A DNA stretch of 64,000 nt from Acanthosepion esculentum (Eukaryota > Mollusca > Cephalopoda > Sepiida > Sepiidae). Where the stretch lies: assembly GCA_964036315.1 (NCBI GenBank), contig CAXIWW010000817.1, positions 3,445,501-3,509,500 on the forward strand, written 5' to 3'. The notes beneath the pieces are model-generated. The model saw only the letters and a program-made list of their open reading frames with translations, had not been told where the DNA came from and did no database searches. Below, one piece after another: positions 1-12,870 of the stretch (position 1 is its first letter; each line of letters starts with the position of its first letter). Made by a program: the position numbers and the translations under genes.

Positions 1-2139
1 GACAGTACCAGAAAGTCCCACGAAGACGACCCCCAGGCCCAAAAAGTCCCACGCAAACGACCCCCACCCAGGAGACAGTCCCAGAATGTCCGACGCAGAC
101 GACACCCAGTCCCAGAAAGTCCCACGCAGACGACACCCAGTCCCAGAAAGTCCCAAGCAGACGACCCCCACCCAGGAGACAGACCCAGAAAGTCCCAAGC
201 AGACGACCCCCACCCAGGAGACAGACCCAGAAAGTCCCACGCAGACGACCCCCAGTCCCAGAAAGTCCCACGCAGACGACCCCAGTCCCAGGAAGTCCCA
301 CGCAGACGATCCCCCCACCCAGGAGACAGTCCCAGAAAGTCCCATGCAGACGTCCTCCAGTCCCAGAAAGTCCCACGCAGACGACCCCCCACCCAGGAGA
401 CAGTCACAGAAAGTCCTACGCAGACGACCCCCCCACCCAGGAGACAGACCCAGAAAGTCCCACGCATGCGACCCCCATTCCCAGAAAGTCCAACGCAGAC
501 GACACCCAGCCGAGGAGAGCGTCCCAGAAAGTCCCATGCAGACGCCATCCAGTCCCAGAAAGTCCCACGCAGACGACCCCTCACCCAGGAGACAGTCCCA
601 GAAAGTCCCACGCAGACGTCCCACCAGACAGGTGACAGTCCCAGAAAGTCCCACGCAGACGACCCCCTGTCCCAGAAAGTCCCACACAGACGACCCCCAG
701 TCCAACAAAGTCCCACGCAGACGACCCCCCACCCAGCAGACATTTCCCAGAAAGTCCCACGCAGACGACACCCAGTCCCAGAAAGTCCCACGCAGACCAC
801 CCCCAGTCCCAGAAAGTCCCACGCAGAAGACCCCCCACCCAAGAGACAGTCCACGAAAGTCCTACGCAGACGACCCCCCACCCAGGAGACAGTCCCAGAA
901 AGTCCCACGCAGTCGATACCCAGACCCACAAAGTCCCACTCAGACGACCCCCCACCCAGGAGACAGTCCCAGAAAGTCCCACGCAGAAGACCCCCTGTCC
1001 CAGAAAGTCCCACGCAGACGACCCCCAGAAAGGAGACAGTCCCAGAAAGTCACACGCAGACGACCCCCCACCCAGGAGACAGTACAGGAATGTCCTACAC
1101 AGACGACCCCCCACCCAGGAGACAGTCCCAGAAATTCCCACGCAGACGACACCGAGTCCCAGAAAGTCCGACGCAGACGACCCCCAATCCCAGAAAGTCT
1201 CACGCAGACGACCCCCCACTCAGGAGACAGTCCCAGAAAGTCCAACGCAGACGACCCCCTGTCCCAGAAATTCCCACGCAGACGAACCCCCACCCTGGAG
1301 ACAGTACCAGAAAGTCCTACGCAGACGACCCCCCCACCCAGGAGACAGTCACCGAAAGTCCCACGCAGACGACCCCCAGTCCCAGAATGTCCCACTCAGA
1401 CGACCCCCAGTCCCAGAAAGTCCCACACAGAAGACCCCCCACCCAGGAGTCAGTCCCAGAAAGTCAAACGCAGACGACCCCCTGTCCAAGAAATTCCCAC
1501 GCAGACGAACCCCCACCCTGGAGACAGTACCAGAAAGTCCCACGAAGACGACCCCCTTGCCCAAAAAGTCCCACGCAAACGACCCCCACCCAGGAGACAG
1601 TCCCAGAATGTCCGACGCAGACGACACCCAGTCCCAGAAAGTCCCACGCAGAAGACCCGCCACCCTGGAGACAGTACCAGAAAGTCCCACGAAGACGACC
1701 CCCAGGCCCAAAAAGTCCCACGCAAACGACCCCCACCCAGGAGACAGTCCCAGAATGTCCGACGCAGACGACACCCAGTCCCAGAAAGTCCCACGCAGAC
1801 GACACCCAGTCCCAGAAAGTCCCAAGCAGACGACCCCCACCCAGGAGACAGACCCAGAAAGTCCCAAGCAGACGACCCCCACCCAAAAGACAGACCCAGA
1901 AAGTCCCACGCAGAGGACCCCCAGTCCCAGAAAGTCCCACGCAGACGACCCCCAGTCCCAGGAAGTCCCACGCAGACGATCCCCCCACCCAGGAGACAGT
2001 CCCAGAAAGTCCCATGCAGACGTCCTCCAGTCCCAGAAAGTCCCACGCAGACGACCCCCCCACCCAGCAGACAGTCACAGAAAGTCCCACGCAGACGACC
2101 CACCAGACAGGAGACAGTCCCAGGAAGTCCCACGCAGAC
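1..2139 (+). repeat. A1 higher-order repeat, copy a (window edge may cut it)
   Basis: The same ordered series of module variants reappears at 2,218 and at 5,632. Landmarks include the GGCCCAAAAAGTCC module, the GCATGCGACC module, ACATTTCCCAGAAAG (about 740) and CCCCCAGAAAGGAGACAG (about 1,022). It is collinear with copy c at an offset of 5,631-5,632 along its whole length, with few substitutions by eye. Confidence 0.85.
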
Positions 2140-2217
2140 GACACCCAGTCCCAGAAAGTCCCACGCAGACGACACCCATTCCCAGAAAGTCCCACGCAGA
2201 AGACCCGCCACCCTGGA

Positions 2218-4401
2218 GACAGTACCAGAAAGTCCCACGAAGACGACCCCCAGGCCCAAAAAGTCCCACGCAAACGACCCCCACCCAGGAGACAGTCCCA
2301 GAATGTCCGACGCAGACGACACCCAGTCCCAGAAAGTCCCACGCAGAAGACACCCAGTCCCAGAAAGTCCCAAGCAGACGACCCCCACCCAGGAGACAGA
2401 CCCAGAAAGTCCCAAGCAGACGACCCCCACCCAGGAGACAGACCCAGAAAGTCCCACGCAGACGACCCCCAGTCCCAGAAAGTCCCACGCAGACGACCCC
2501 CAGTCCCAGGAAGTCCCACGCAGACGATCCCCCCACCCAGGAGACAGTCCCAGAAAGTCCCATGCAGACGTCCTCCAGTCCCAGAAAGTCCCACGCAGAC
2601 GACCCCCCACCCAGGAGACAGTCACAGAAAGTCCTACGCAGACGACCCCCCCACCCAGGAGACAGACCCAGAAAGTCCCACGCATGCGACCCCCATTCCC
2701 AGAAAGTCCAACGCAGACGACACCCAGCCCAGGAGAGAGTCCCAGAAAGTCCCATGCAGACGACATCCAGTCCCAGAAAGTCCCACGCAGACGACCCCTC
2801 ACCCAGGAGACAGTCCCAGAAAGTCCCACGCAGACGTCCCACCAGACAGGTGACAGTCCCAGAAAGTCCCACGCAGACGACCCCCTGTCCCAGAAAGTCC
2901 CACACAGACGACCCCCAGTCCAACAAAGTCCCACGCAGACGACCCCCCACCCAGCAGACATTTCCCAGAAAGTCCCACGCAGACGACACCCAGTCCCAGA
3001 AAGTCCCACGCAGACCACCCCCAGTCCCAGAAAGTCCCACGCAGAAGACCCCCCACCCAAGAGACAGTCCACGAAAGTCCCACGCAGAAGACCCCCCACC
3101 CAGGAGACAGTCCACGAAAGTCCTACGCAGACGACCCCCCACCCAGGAGACAGTCCCAGAAAGTCCCACGCAGTCGATACCCAGACCCACAAAGTCCCAC
3201 TCAGACGACCCCCCACCCAGGAGACAGTCCCAGAAAGTCCCACGCAGAAGACCCCCTGTCCCAGAAAGTCCCACGCAGACGACCCCCAGAAAGGAGACAG
3301 TCCCAGAAAGTCACACGCAGACGACCCCCCACCCAGGAGACAGTACAGGAATGTCCTACACAGACGACCCCCCACCCAGGAGACAGTCCCAGAAATTCCC
3401 ACGCAGACGACACCGAGTCCCAGAAAGTCCGACGCAGACGACCCCCAATCCCAGAAAGTCTCACGCAGACGACCCCCCACTCAGGAGACAGTCCCAGAAA
3501 GTCCAACGCAGACGACCCCCTGTCCCAGAAATTCCCACGCAGACGAACCCCCACCCTGGAGACAGTACCAGAAAGTCCTACGCAGACGACCCCCCCCACC
3601 CAGGAGACAGTCACCGAAAGTCCCACGCAGACGACCCCCAGTCCCAGAATGTCCCACTCAGACGACCCCCAGTCCCAGAAAGTCCCACACAGAAGACCCC
3701 CCACCCAGGAGTCAGTCCCAGAAAGTCCAACGCAGACGACCCCCTGTCCAAGAAATTCCCACGCAGACGAACCCCCACCCTGGAGACAGTACCAGAAAGT
3801 CCCACGAAGACGACCCCCTTGCCCAAAAAGTCCCACGCAAACGACCCCCACCCAGGAGACAGTCCCAGAATGTCCGACGCAGACGACACCCAGTCCCAGA
3901 AAGTCCCACGCAGAAGACCCGCCACCCTGGAGACAGTACCAGAAAGTCCCACGAAGACGACCCCCAGGCCCAAAAAGTCCCACGCAAACGACCCCCACCC
4001 AGGAGACAGTCCCAGAATGTCCGACGCAGACGACACCCAGTCCCAGAAAGTCCCACGCAGACGACACCCAGTCCCAGAAAGTCCCAAGCAGACGACCCCC
4101 ACCCAGGAGACAGACCCAGAAAGTCCCAAGCAGACGACCCCCACCCAAAAGACAGACCCAGAAAGTCCCACGCAGAGGACCCCCAGTCCCAGAAAGTCCC
4201 ACGCAGACGACCCCCAGTCCCAGGAAGTCCCACGCAGACGATCCCCCCACCCAGGAGACAGTCCCAGAAAGTCCCATGCAGACGTCCTCCAGTCCCAGAA
4301 AGTCCCACGCAGACGACCCCCCCACCCAGCAGACAGTCACAGAAAGTCCCACGCAGACGACCCACCAGACAGGAGACAGTCCCAGGAAGTCCCACGAAGA
4401 C
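2218..4401 (+). repeat. A1 higher-order repeat, copy b
   Basis: Collinear with copy a at an offset of about 2,217 at the start and 2,262 later. Most of the shift comes from one additional 43-bp module at about 3,081-3,123 that is absent from copies a and c. The landmarks ACATTTCCCAGAAAG and CCCCCAGAAAGGAGACAG recur at about 2,953 and 3,282. Confidence 0.85.
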
Positions 4402-5631
4402 GACACCCAGTCCCAGAAAGTCCCACGCAGACGACACCCAGTCCCAGAAAGTCCCAAGCAGACGACCCCCACCCAGGTGACAGACCCAGAAAGTCCCAAG
4501 CAGACGACCCCCACCCAGGAGACAGACCCAGAAAGTCCCACGCAGACGACCCCCAGTCCCAGAAAGTCCCACGCAGACGACCCCCAGTCCCAGGAAGTCC
4601 CACGCAGACGATCCCCCCACCCAGGAGACAGTCCCAGAAAGTCCTACGCAGACGACCCCCCCACCCAGGAGACAGACCCAGAAAGTCCCACGCATGCGAC
4701 CCCCATTCCCAGAAAGTCCAACGCAGACGACACCCAGCCCAGGAGAGAGTCCCAGAAAGTCCCATGCAGACGACATCCAGTCCCAGAAAGTCCCACGCAG
4801 ACGACCCCTCACCCAGGAGACAGTCCCAGAAAGTCCCACGCAGACGTCCCACCAGACAGGAGACAGTCCCAGAAAGTCCCACGCAGACGACCCCCTGTCC
4901 CAGAAAGTCCTACGCAGACGACCCCCCCACCCAGGAGACAGACCCAGAAAGTCCCACGCATGCGACCCCCATTCCCAGAAAGTCCCACGCAGAGGACCCC
5001 CCACCCAGGAGACAGTCCCAGAAAGTCCAACGCAGACGACACCCAGCCAAGGAGACAGTCCCAGAAATACCATGCAGACGAACTCCAGTCCCAGAAAGTC
5101 CCACGCAGACGACCCCAGTACAACAAAGTCACACGCAGACGACCCCCCACCCAGGAGACAGTACAAGAATGTCCTAAACAGACGACCCCCCACCCAGGAG
5201 ACAGTCCCAGAAATTCCCACGCAGACGACCCCGAGTCCCAGAAAGTCCGACGCAGACGACCCCCAATCCCAGAAAGTCTCACGCAGACGACCCCCCACTC
5301 AGGAGACAGTCACCGAAAGTCCCACGCAGACGACCCCCAGTCCCAGAAAGTCCCACTCAGACGACCCCCAGTCCCAGAAAGTCCCACACAGACGACCCCC
5401 CACCCAGGAGTCAGTCCCAGAAAGTCCAACGCAGACGACCCCCTGTCCCAGAAATTCCCACGCAGACGAACCCCCACCCTGGAGACAGTACCAGAAAGTC
5501 CCACGAAGACGACCCCCAGGCCCAAAAAGTCCCACGCAAACGACCCCCACCCAGGAGACAGTCCCAGAATGTCCGACGCAGACGACACCCATTCCCAGAA
5601 AGTCCCACGCAGAAGACCCGCCACCCTGGAG
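4402..5631 (+). repeat. Rearranged satellite A segment between HOR copies b and c
   Basis: Begins like another higher-order copy (AAGCAGACGACCCC modules, then GACGATCCCC and GCATGCGACC modules). It then jumps between blocks that are far apart in copies a to c, including a second GCATGCGACC module at about 4,960 and the modules normally found near the 1.1-1.7 kb part of copy a. It is a mosaic, consistent with unequal exchange or deletion within the array. Confidence 0.7.
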
Positions 5632-7770
5632 ACAGTACCAGAAAGTCCCACGAAGACGACCCCCAGGCCCAAAAAGTCCCACGCAAACGACCCCCACCCA
5701 GGAGACAGTCCCAGAATGTCCGACGCAGACGACACCCAGTCCCAGAAAGTCCCACGCAGACGACACCCAGTCCCAGAAAGTCCCAAGCAGACGACCCCCA
5801 CCCAGGAGACAGACCCAGAAAGTCCCAAGCAGACGACCCCCACCCAGGAGACAGACCCAGAAAGTCCCACGCAGACGACCCCCAGTCCCAGAAAGTCCCA
5901 CGCAGACGACCCCCAGTCCCAGGAAGTCCCACGCAGACGATCCCCCCACCCAGGAGACAGTCCCAGAAAGTCCCATGCAGACGTCCTCCAGTCCCAGAAA
6001 GTCCCACGCAGACGACCCCCCACCCAGGAGACAGTCACAGAAAGTCCTACGCAGACGACCCCCCCACCCAGGAGACAGACCCAGAAAGTCCCACGCATGC
6101 GACCCCCATTCCCAGAAAGTCCAACGCAGACGACACCCAGCCCAGGAGAGAGTCCCAGAAAGTCCCATGCAGACGACATCCAGTCCCAGAAAGTCCCACG
6201 CAGACGACCCCTCACCCAGGAGACAGTCCCAGAAAGTCCCACGCAGACGTCCCAACAGACAGGTGACAGTCCCAGAAAGTCCCACGCAGACGACCCCCTG
6301 TCCCAGAAAGTCCCACACAGACGACCCCCAGTCCAACAAAGTCCCACGCAGACGACCCCCCACCCAGCAGACATTTCCCAGAAAGTCCCACGCAGACGAA
6401 ACCCAGTCCCAGAAAGTCCCACGCAGACCACCCCCAGTCCCAGAAAGTCCCACGCAGAAGACCCCCCACCCAAGAGACAGTCCACGAAAGTCCTACGCAG
6501 ACGACCCCCCACCCAGGAGACAGTCCCAGAAAGTCCCACGCAGTCGATACCCAGACCCACAAAGTCCCACTCAGACGACCCCCCACCCAGGAGACAGTCC
6601 CAGAAAGTCCCACGCAGAAGACCCCCTGTCCCAGAAAGTCCCACGCAGACGACCCCCAGAAAGGAGACAGTCCCAGAAAGTCACACGCAGACGACCCCCC
6701 ACCCAGGAGACAGTACAGGAATGTCCTACACAGACGACCCCCCACCCAGGAGACAGTCCCAGAAATTCCCACGCAGACGACACCGAGTCCCAGAAAGTCC
6801 GACGCAGACGACCCCCAATCCCAGAAAGTCTCACGCAGACGACCCCCCACTCAGGAGACAGTCCCAGAAAGTCCAACGCAGACGACCCCCTGTCCCAGAA
6901 ATTCCCACGCAGACGAACCCCCACCCTGGAGACAGTACCAGAAAGTCCTACGCAGACGACCCCCCCCTCCCAGGAGACAGTCACCGAAAGTCCCACGCAG
7001 ACGACCCCCAGTCCCAGAATGTCCCACTCAGACGACCCCCAGTCCCAGAAAGTCCCACACAGAAGACCCCCCACCCAGGAGTCAGTCCCAGAAAGTCCAA
7101 CGCAGACGACCCCCTGTCCCAGAAATTCCCACGCAGACGAACCCCCACCCTGGAGACAGTACCAGAAAGTCCCACGAAGACGACCCCCTTGCCCAAAAAG
7201 TCCCACGCAAACGACCCCCACCCAGGAGACAGTCCCAGAATGTCCGACGCAGACGACACCCAGTCCCAGAAAGTCCCACGCAGAAGACCCGCCACCCTGG
7301 AGACAGTACCAGAAAGTCCCACGAAGACGACCCCCAGGCCCAAAAAGTCCCACGCAAACGACCCCCACCCAGGACACAGTCCCAGAATGTCCGACGCAGA
7401 CGACACCCAGTCCCAGAAAGTCCCACGCAGACGACACCCAGTCCCAGAAAGTCCCAAGCAGACGACCCCCACCCAGGAGACAGACCCAGAAAGTCCCAAG
7501 CAGACGACCCCCACCCAAAAGACAGACCCAGAAAGTCCCACGCAGAGGACCCCCAGTCCCAGAAAGTCCCACGCAGACGACCCCCAGTCCCAGGAAGTCC
7601 CACGCAGACGATCCCCCCACCCAGGAGACAGTCCCAGAAAGTCCCATGCAGACGTCCTCCAGTCCCAGAAAGTCCCACGCAGACGACCCCCCCACCCAGC
7701 AGACAGTCACAGAAAGTCCCACGCAGACGACCCACCAGACAGGAGACAGTCCCAGGAAGTCCCACGCAGA
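5632..7770 (+). repeat. A1 higher-order repeat, copy c
   Basis: Nearly identical, module for module, to 1-2,139. The collinearity stops abruptly after CCCACGCAGAC at about 7,770, where copy a continues GACACC and this copy continues TTGCCCC. The array changes character from here on. Confidence 0.85.
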
Positions 7771-9664
7771 CTTGCCCCAGTCCCAGAAAGTCCCACGTAG
7801 ACGACCCCCCACCCAGGAGACAGTCCAAGAAAGTCCCACGCAGACGACCCCCAGTCCCAGAAAGTCCCACGCAGACGACCCCCCACCCAGGAGACAGTCC
7901 AAGAAAGTCCCACGCAGACGACCACCAGTCCCAGAAAGTCCCACGCAGATGACCCCCAGTCACAGAATGTCCCACGCAGACGACCCCCAGTCCCAGAAGG
8001 TCCCACGCAGACGACCCCCAATCCCAGAAAGTCCCACGCAGACGATCCCCCACCCAAGCGACAGTGCCAGAAAGTCCCACGCAGACGACACACCACCTAG
8101 AAGACAGTCCCACAAAGTCCCACGCAGACGACCCCCACCCAGGAGACAGTCCCAGAAAGACCCACGCAGACGACCCCCAGTCCCAGAAAGTCCCACGCAG
8201 TCGACCCCCCAGACAGGAGACAGTCCCAGAAATTCCCACGCAGACGACCCCCAGTCCCAGAAAGTCCCACGCAGATGACCCCCAGTCCCAGAATGTCCCA
8301 CGCAGACGACCCCAGTCCCAGGAAGTCCCACGCAGATGACCCCCAGTCCCAGGAAGTCCCACGCAGACGATCCCCCCACCCAGGAGGCAGTCACAGAAAG
8401 TCCCATGCAGACGAGCTCCAGTCCCAGAAAGTCCCACGCAGACGACCCACCAGACAGGAGACAGTCCCAGGAAGTCCCACGCAGACGAGACCCAGTCCCA
8501 GAAAGTCCCACGTAGACGACCCCCCACCCAGGAGACAGTCCAAGAAAGTCCCACGCAGACGACCCCCAGTCCCAGAAAGTCCCACGCAGACAACCCCCAG
8601 TCCCAGAAAGTCACACGCAGACGACCCCCCACCCAGGCGACAGTCCCAGAAAGTCCCAGGCAGTCGACCCACCACCTAGAAGACAGTCCCACAAAGTCCC
8701 AGGACGACGACTCCCACCGAGGAGACAGTCCCAGAAAGACCCACGCAGAAAAACCCCAGTCCCAGAAAGTCCCACGGAGACGACCCCCCAGACAGGAAAC
8801 AGTCCCAGAAAGTCCCACGCAGACGATCCCCAGTCCCAGAAAGTCCCACGCAGACGACCCCCCACCCAGGAGACAGTACAAGAAAGTCCTACGCAGACGA
8901 CCCCCCACCCAGGAGACACACCCAGAAAGTCCCACGCAGACGACCCCCAGTCCCAGAAAGTCCCACGCAGACGACCCCCAGTCACAGAAAGTCCCACGCA
9001 GAAGACCTCCAGTCCCAGAAAGTCCCACGCAGACGACCCCTCACCCAGGAGACAGTCCCAGAAAGTCCCACGCAGTCGACCCACCAGACAGCAGACAGTC
9101 CTAGAAAGTCCCACGCAGACGGCCCCCAGTCCCAGAAAGTCCCACGCAGACGACCCACCACCCAGGAGACAGTCCCAGAACGTCCGACGCAGACGACACC
9201 CAGTCCCAGAAAGTCCCACGCAGACGGACCCCACCCAGGAGACAGTCACAGAAAGTCCCACGCAGACGACACCCAGGCCAGGAGACAGTCCCAGAAAGTC
9301 CCATGCAGACGACCCCCCATCCAGGAGAGACTCCAAGAAAGACCCACGCAGACGACACCGAGTCACCGAAAGTCCCATGCAGACGACCCCCCAACAAGGA
9401 CACAGTCCCAGAAAGTCCCACGCAGAGGACGCCCAGTCCCAGAAAGTCCCACGCCGACGACCCCCAGTCCCACCATGTCCCAAACAAACGACCCCACCCA
9501 GGAGACACTCCCAGAAAGTCCCACGGAGACGACCCCCAGTCCCAGAAAGTCCCACGCAGACGTCCCCCAGTCCCAGAAAGTCCGACGCTGACGCCACCCT
9601 AGTCCCAGAAAGCCACACGCAAACGACCCCCCAAACAGGAGACAGTCCCAGAAAGTCCCACGGA

Positions 9665-10164
9665 GACGACCCCCAGTCCAAGAAAGTCCCACGCAGATGA
9701 CCCCCAGTCTCAGAAAGTCCCACGCAGACGACCCCCAGTCCCAGCAATTCCCACGTAGACGACCCCCCCACCAAGGACACAGACCCAGAAAGTCCCACGC
9801 AGACTACCCCCAGTCCCAGAAAGTACGACGCAGACGACCCCAGTCCCAGAAAGTCCCACGCAGACGACACCCCATCAGGGAGACAGTCCCAGATAGTCCC
9901 ACGCAGACGAACCCCCACCCAGGAGACAGTCCCAGAAAGACCCACGCAGACGACCCCCAGTCCCAGAAAGTCCTACGCAGACGACCCCCGACCCTGGAGA
10001 GAGTCCCAGAAAGACCCACGCAGACGGCCCCCAGTCCCAGAAAGTCGCACGAAGACGACCCACAGTCCCAGAAAGTCCCACGCAGACGACCCCCCACCGA
10101 GGAGACAGTCCCAGAAAGTCCCACGCAGACGACCCCCAGTCCCAGAAAGTCCCACGCAGACGAC
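9665..10164 (+). repeat. A2 segment duplicated 48 kb away (left copy)
   Basis: About 500 bp match 57,881-58,380 in the same orientation with only a handful of differences by eye. The match includes rare variants CAGCAATTCCCACGTAG, CACCAAGGACACAGACCC, CCATCAGGGAGACAG and CCCAGATAGTCCCA in the same order. Confidence 0.85.
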
Positions 10165-12049
10165 CCCCAGTCCCACAAAATCCCACGCAGACGACACCGC
10201 ACCCAGGAGACTGTCCAAGAAAGCCCCACGCAGACGACCCCAGTCCCAGAATGTCCCACGCAGACGAGTCCCCACCAAGGAAAGAGTCCCAGAAAGCCCC
10301 ACGGAGATGACCCCCCACCCAGGAGAGAGTCCCAGAAAGACCCACAAGACGACCCCCAGTCACAGAAAATATCACGCAGACGACCCCCAGTCCCACAAAT
10401 TCCCACGCAGACGACACCGCATCCAGGAGACTGTCCCAGAAAGACCCACGCAGAAGACCCCTAGGCCCAGAAAGTCCCATGCAGACGACAACCCCCCCCA
10501 GGAGACAGTCCTAGATTTACCACGCCGACGACCTCCCACACAGGTGACAGTCCCAGAAAGTCCCACGCAGACGAGCCCCAGTCCAAGAAATTCCCACGCA
10601 GACGACCCCCAGACAGGAGAGTGTCCCAGCAAGTCCCACGCAGACGACCCCCAGTTCCAGAAAATCCCACGCAGACGAACACCCACCCAGGAGACAGTCC
10701 CAGAAAGTCCCACGCAGAAGACCCCCCACACAGGAGACAGTCCCAGAAAGTCCCACGCAGACGACCCCCAGTCACAGAACGTCCCACGAGGACAACCACC
10801 ACCCAGGAAACAGTCCCAGAAAGTCCCACGCAGACGACACCCAGTCCCTAAAAGTCCCAGGCAGACGAACCCCCACCCGGGAGACAGTCCCAGAAAGACC
10901 CACGCAGACGACACCCAGTCCCAGAAAGTCCCACGCCGACGACCCCCAGTCCCACCATGTCCCAAACAAACGACCCCCACCAAGGAGACAGTCCCAGAAA
11001 GTCCCTCGCAGACGACCCCCAGTCCCAGAAAGTCCCACGCAGACGAGTCCCCGCCCAGGAAACAGTCCTAGAAAGACCCACGCATATGACCCCCCCCACC
11101 CGGGAGAGAGTCCCAGAAAGACCCACGCAGACCACCCCCAGTCCCAGAAAGTCCCACGCAGACGACGCCCAGTCCCAGAAAGTCCCACGCAGACGACCCC
11201 CAGACAGGAGACAGTCCCAGCAAGACCCACGCAGACGACATCCAGTCACAGAAAGTCCCACGCAGAAGAACACACACCCAGGAGACAGTCCCAGAAAGTC
11301 CCACGCAGACAACCCCCCACCCAGGAGACAGTCCCAGAAAGTCCCTCGCAGACGACCCCCAGTCCCAGAAAGTCGCACGCAGACGACCCCCAGTCCCAGG
11401 AAGTCCCATGCAGACGATCCCCACCCAGGAGACAGTCCCAGAAAGTCTCACGCAGACGAGTCCCCACCCAGGAAACAGTCCCAGAATGTCCCACGCAGAC
11501 GACCCCCCCATCCAGGAGACAGTACCAGAAATCACACGCAGACAAACCCCAGTCCCAGAATAACCCACGCAGACGACCCCCACCCAGGAGAGACTCCAAG
11601 AAAGACCCACGCAGACGACACCGAGTCACAGAAAGTCCCATGCAGACGATCCCCACCCAGGACACAGTCCCAGAAAGTCCCACGCCGACGACCCCCAGTC
11701 CCACCATGTCCCAAACAAACGACCCCCACCCAGGAGACAGTCCCAGAAAGTCCAAGGCAAACGACCCCCAATCCCAGAAATCCCACGCAGACGTCCCCCA
11801 GTCACAGAAAGTCCCACGCAGACGACACCCTAGTCCCAGAAAGCCACACGCAGACGACCCGCCAAACAAGAGACAGTCCCAGAAAGTCCCACGCAGACGA
11901 CCCCCAGTCCCAGCAATTCCCACGTAGACGACCCCCCCACCCAGGACACAGACCCAGAAAGTCCCACGCAGAATACCCCCAGTCCCAGAAAGTCCCACGC
12001 AGACGACCCCCAGGCCCAGAAAGTCCCACGCAGACGACCCCAGTCCAAG

Positions 12050-12870
12050 AAAGTCCCACGCAGATGACCCCCGACCCAGGAGAGAGTCACAGAAAGACCC
12101 ACGCAGACGGCCCCCAGTCCCAGAATGTCCCACGCAGACGACCCACAGTCCCAGAAAGTCCCACGCAGAGAGACCCCCCACCGAGGAGACAGTCCCAGAA
12201 AGTCCCACGCAGACGACTCCCAGTCCCACAAAATCCCACGCAGACGACACCGCACCCAGGAGACTGTCCAAGAAAGACCCACGCAGACGACCCCAGTCCC
12301 AGAAAGTCCCACGCAGACGAGTCCCCACCAAGGAAAGAGTCCCAGAAAGCCCCACGCTGATGACCCCCCACCCAGGAGAGAGTCCCAAGAAAGACCCACA
12401 AGACGACCCCCAGTCACAGAAAGTACCACGCAGACGACCCCCAGTCCCACAAAGTCCCACGCATACGACACCGCACCCAGGAGACTGTCCCAGAAAGACC
12501 CACGCAGAAGACCCCCAGGCCCAGAAAGTCCCATGCAGACGACACCCCACCCAGGAGACAGTCCTAGATTTACCACGCAGACGACCTCCCACCCAGGTGA
12601 CAGTCCCAGAAAGTCCCAGGCAGACGAGCCCCAGTCCAAGAAATTCCCACGCAGACGACCCCCAGACAGGAGAATGTCCCAGCAAGTCCCACGCAGACGA
12701 CCCCCAGTCCCAGAAAATCCCACGCAGACGAACACCCACCCAGGAGACAGTCCCAGAAAGTCCCACGCAGACGACCCCCCAGTCACAGAACGTCCCACGC
12801 AGACAACCCCCACCCAGGAAACAGTCCCAGAAAGTCACACGCAGACGACACCCAGTCCCTAAAAGTCCCA
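12050..12870 (+). repeat. A2 local duplication, offset 4,251 bp (left copy)
   Basis: Runs through the CACCGCACCCAGGAGACTG, CCACCAAGGAAAGAGTCCC and CCTAGATTTACCACG modules and ends at CCCAGTCCCTAAAAGTCCC. The same series in the same order occupies about 16,300-17,120. Confidence 0.7.

Larger units (their letters stand above)
1..7770 (+). repeat. Satellite A array, domain A1 (31/43-bp modules, large higher-order repeats)
   Basis: Head-to-tail short modules built on the cores CCCAGAAAGTCCCACG and CAGACGACCCCC. Consecutive cores are 31 bp apart (for example 236 to 267) or 43 bp apart when an extra segment of about 12 bp (ACCCAGGAGACA) is present. The extra segment looks like a diverged copy of CCCAGAAAGT. 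Variant modules carry diagnostic changes such as GCATGCGACC, GACGTCCTCC or GGCCCAAAAAGTCC. The order of variants repeats as higher-order units of about 2.1-2.2 kb. Frames are open on both strands because the consensus lacks stops, so no gene is called. Confidence 0.95.

Noticed and set aside
1450..3480. 676-codon - strand open frame rich in Gly, Trp, Ser and Cys
   Set aside because: Antisense reading of the same A modules. It overlaps the + frames completely and shows only the cyclic translation of the module.
86..4480. 1,464-codon + strand open frame encoding a Pro/Arg/Ser/Gln-rich repeat protein
   Set aside because: It is satellite A read through modules of 3n+1 length. Equally long frames run antisense and in the other phases with the same composition, and there is no start context, intron or domain. 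The same applies to the other long frames in A on both strands, such as 3,649-7,800 (+), 4,694-8,278 (+), 38,919-40,934 (+), 37,747-39,813 (-) and 59,519-61,738 (-).
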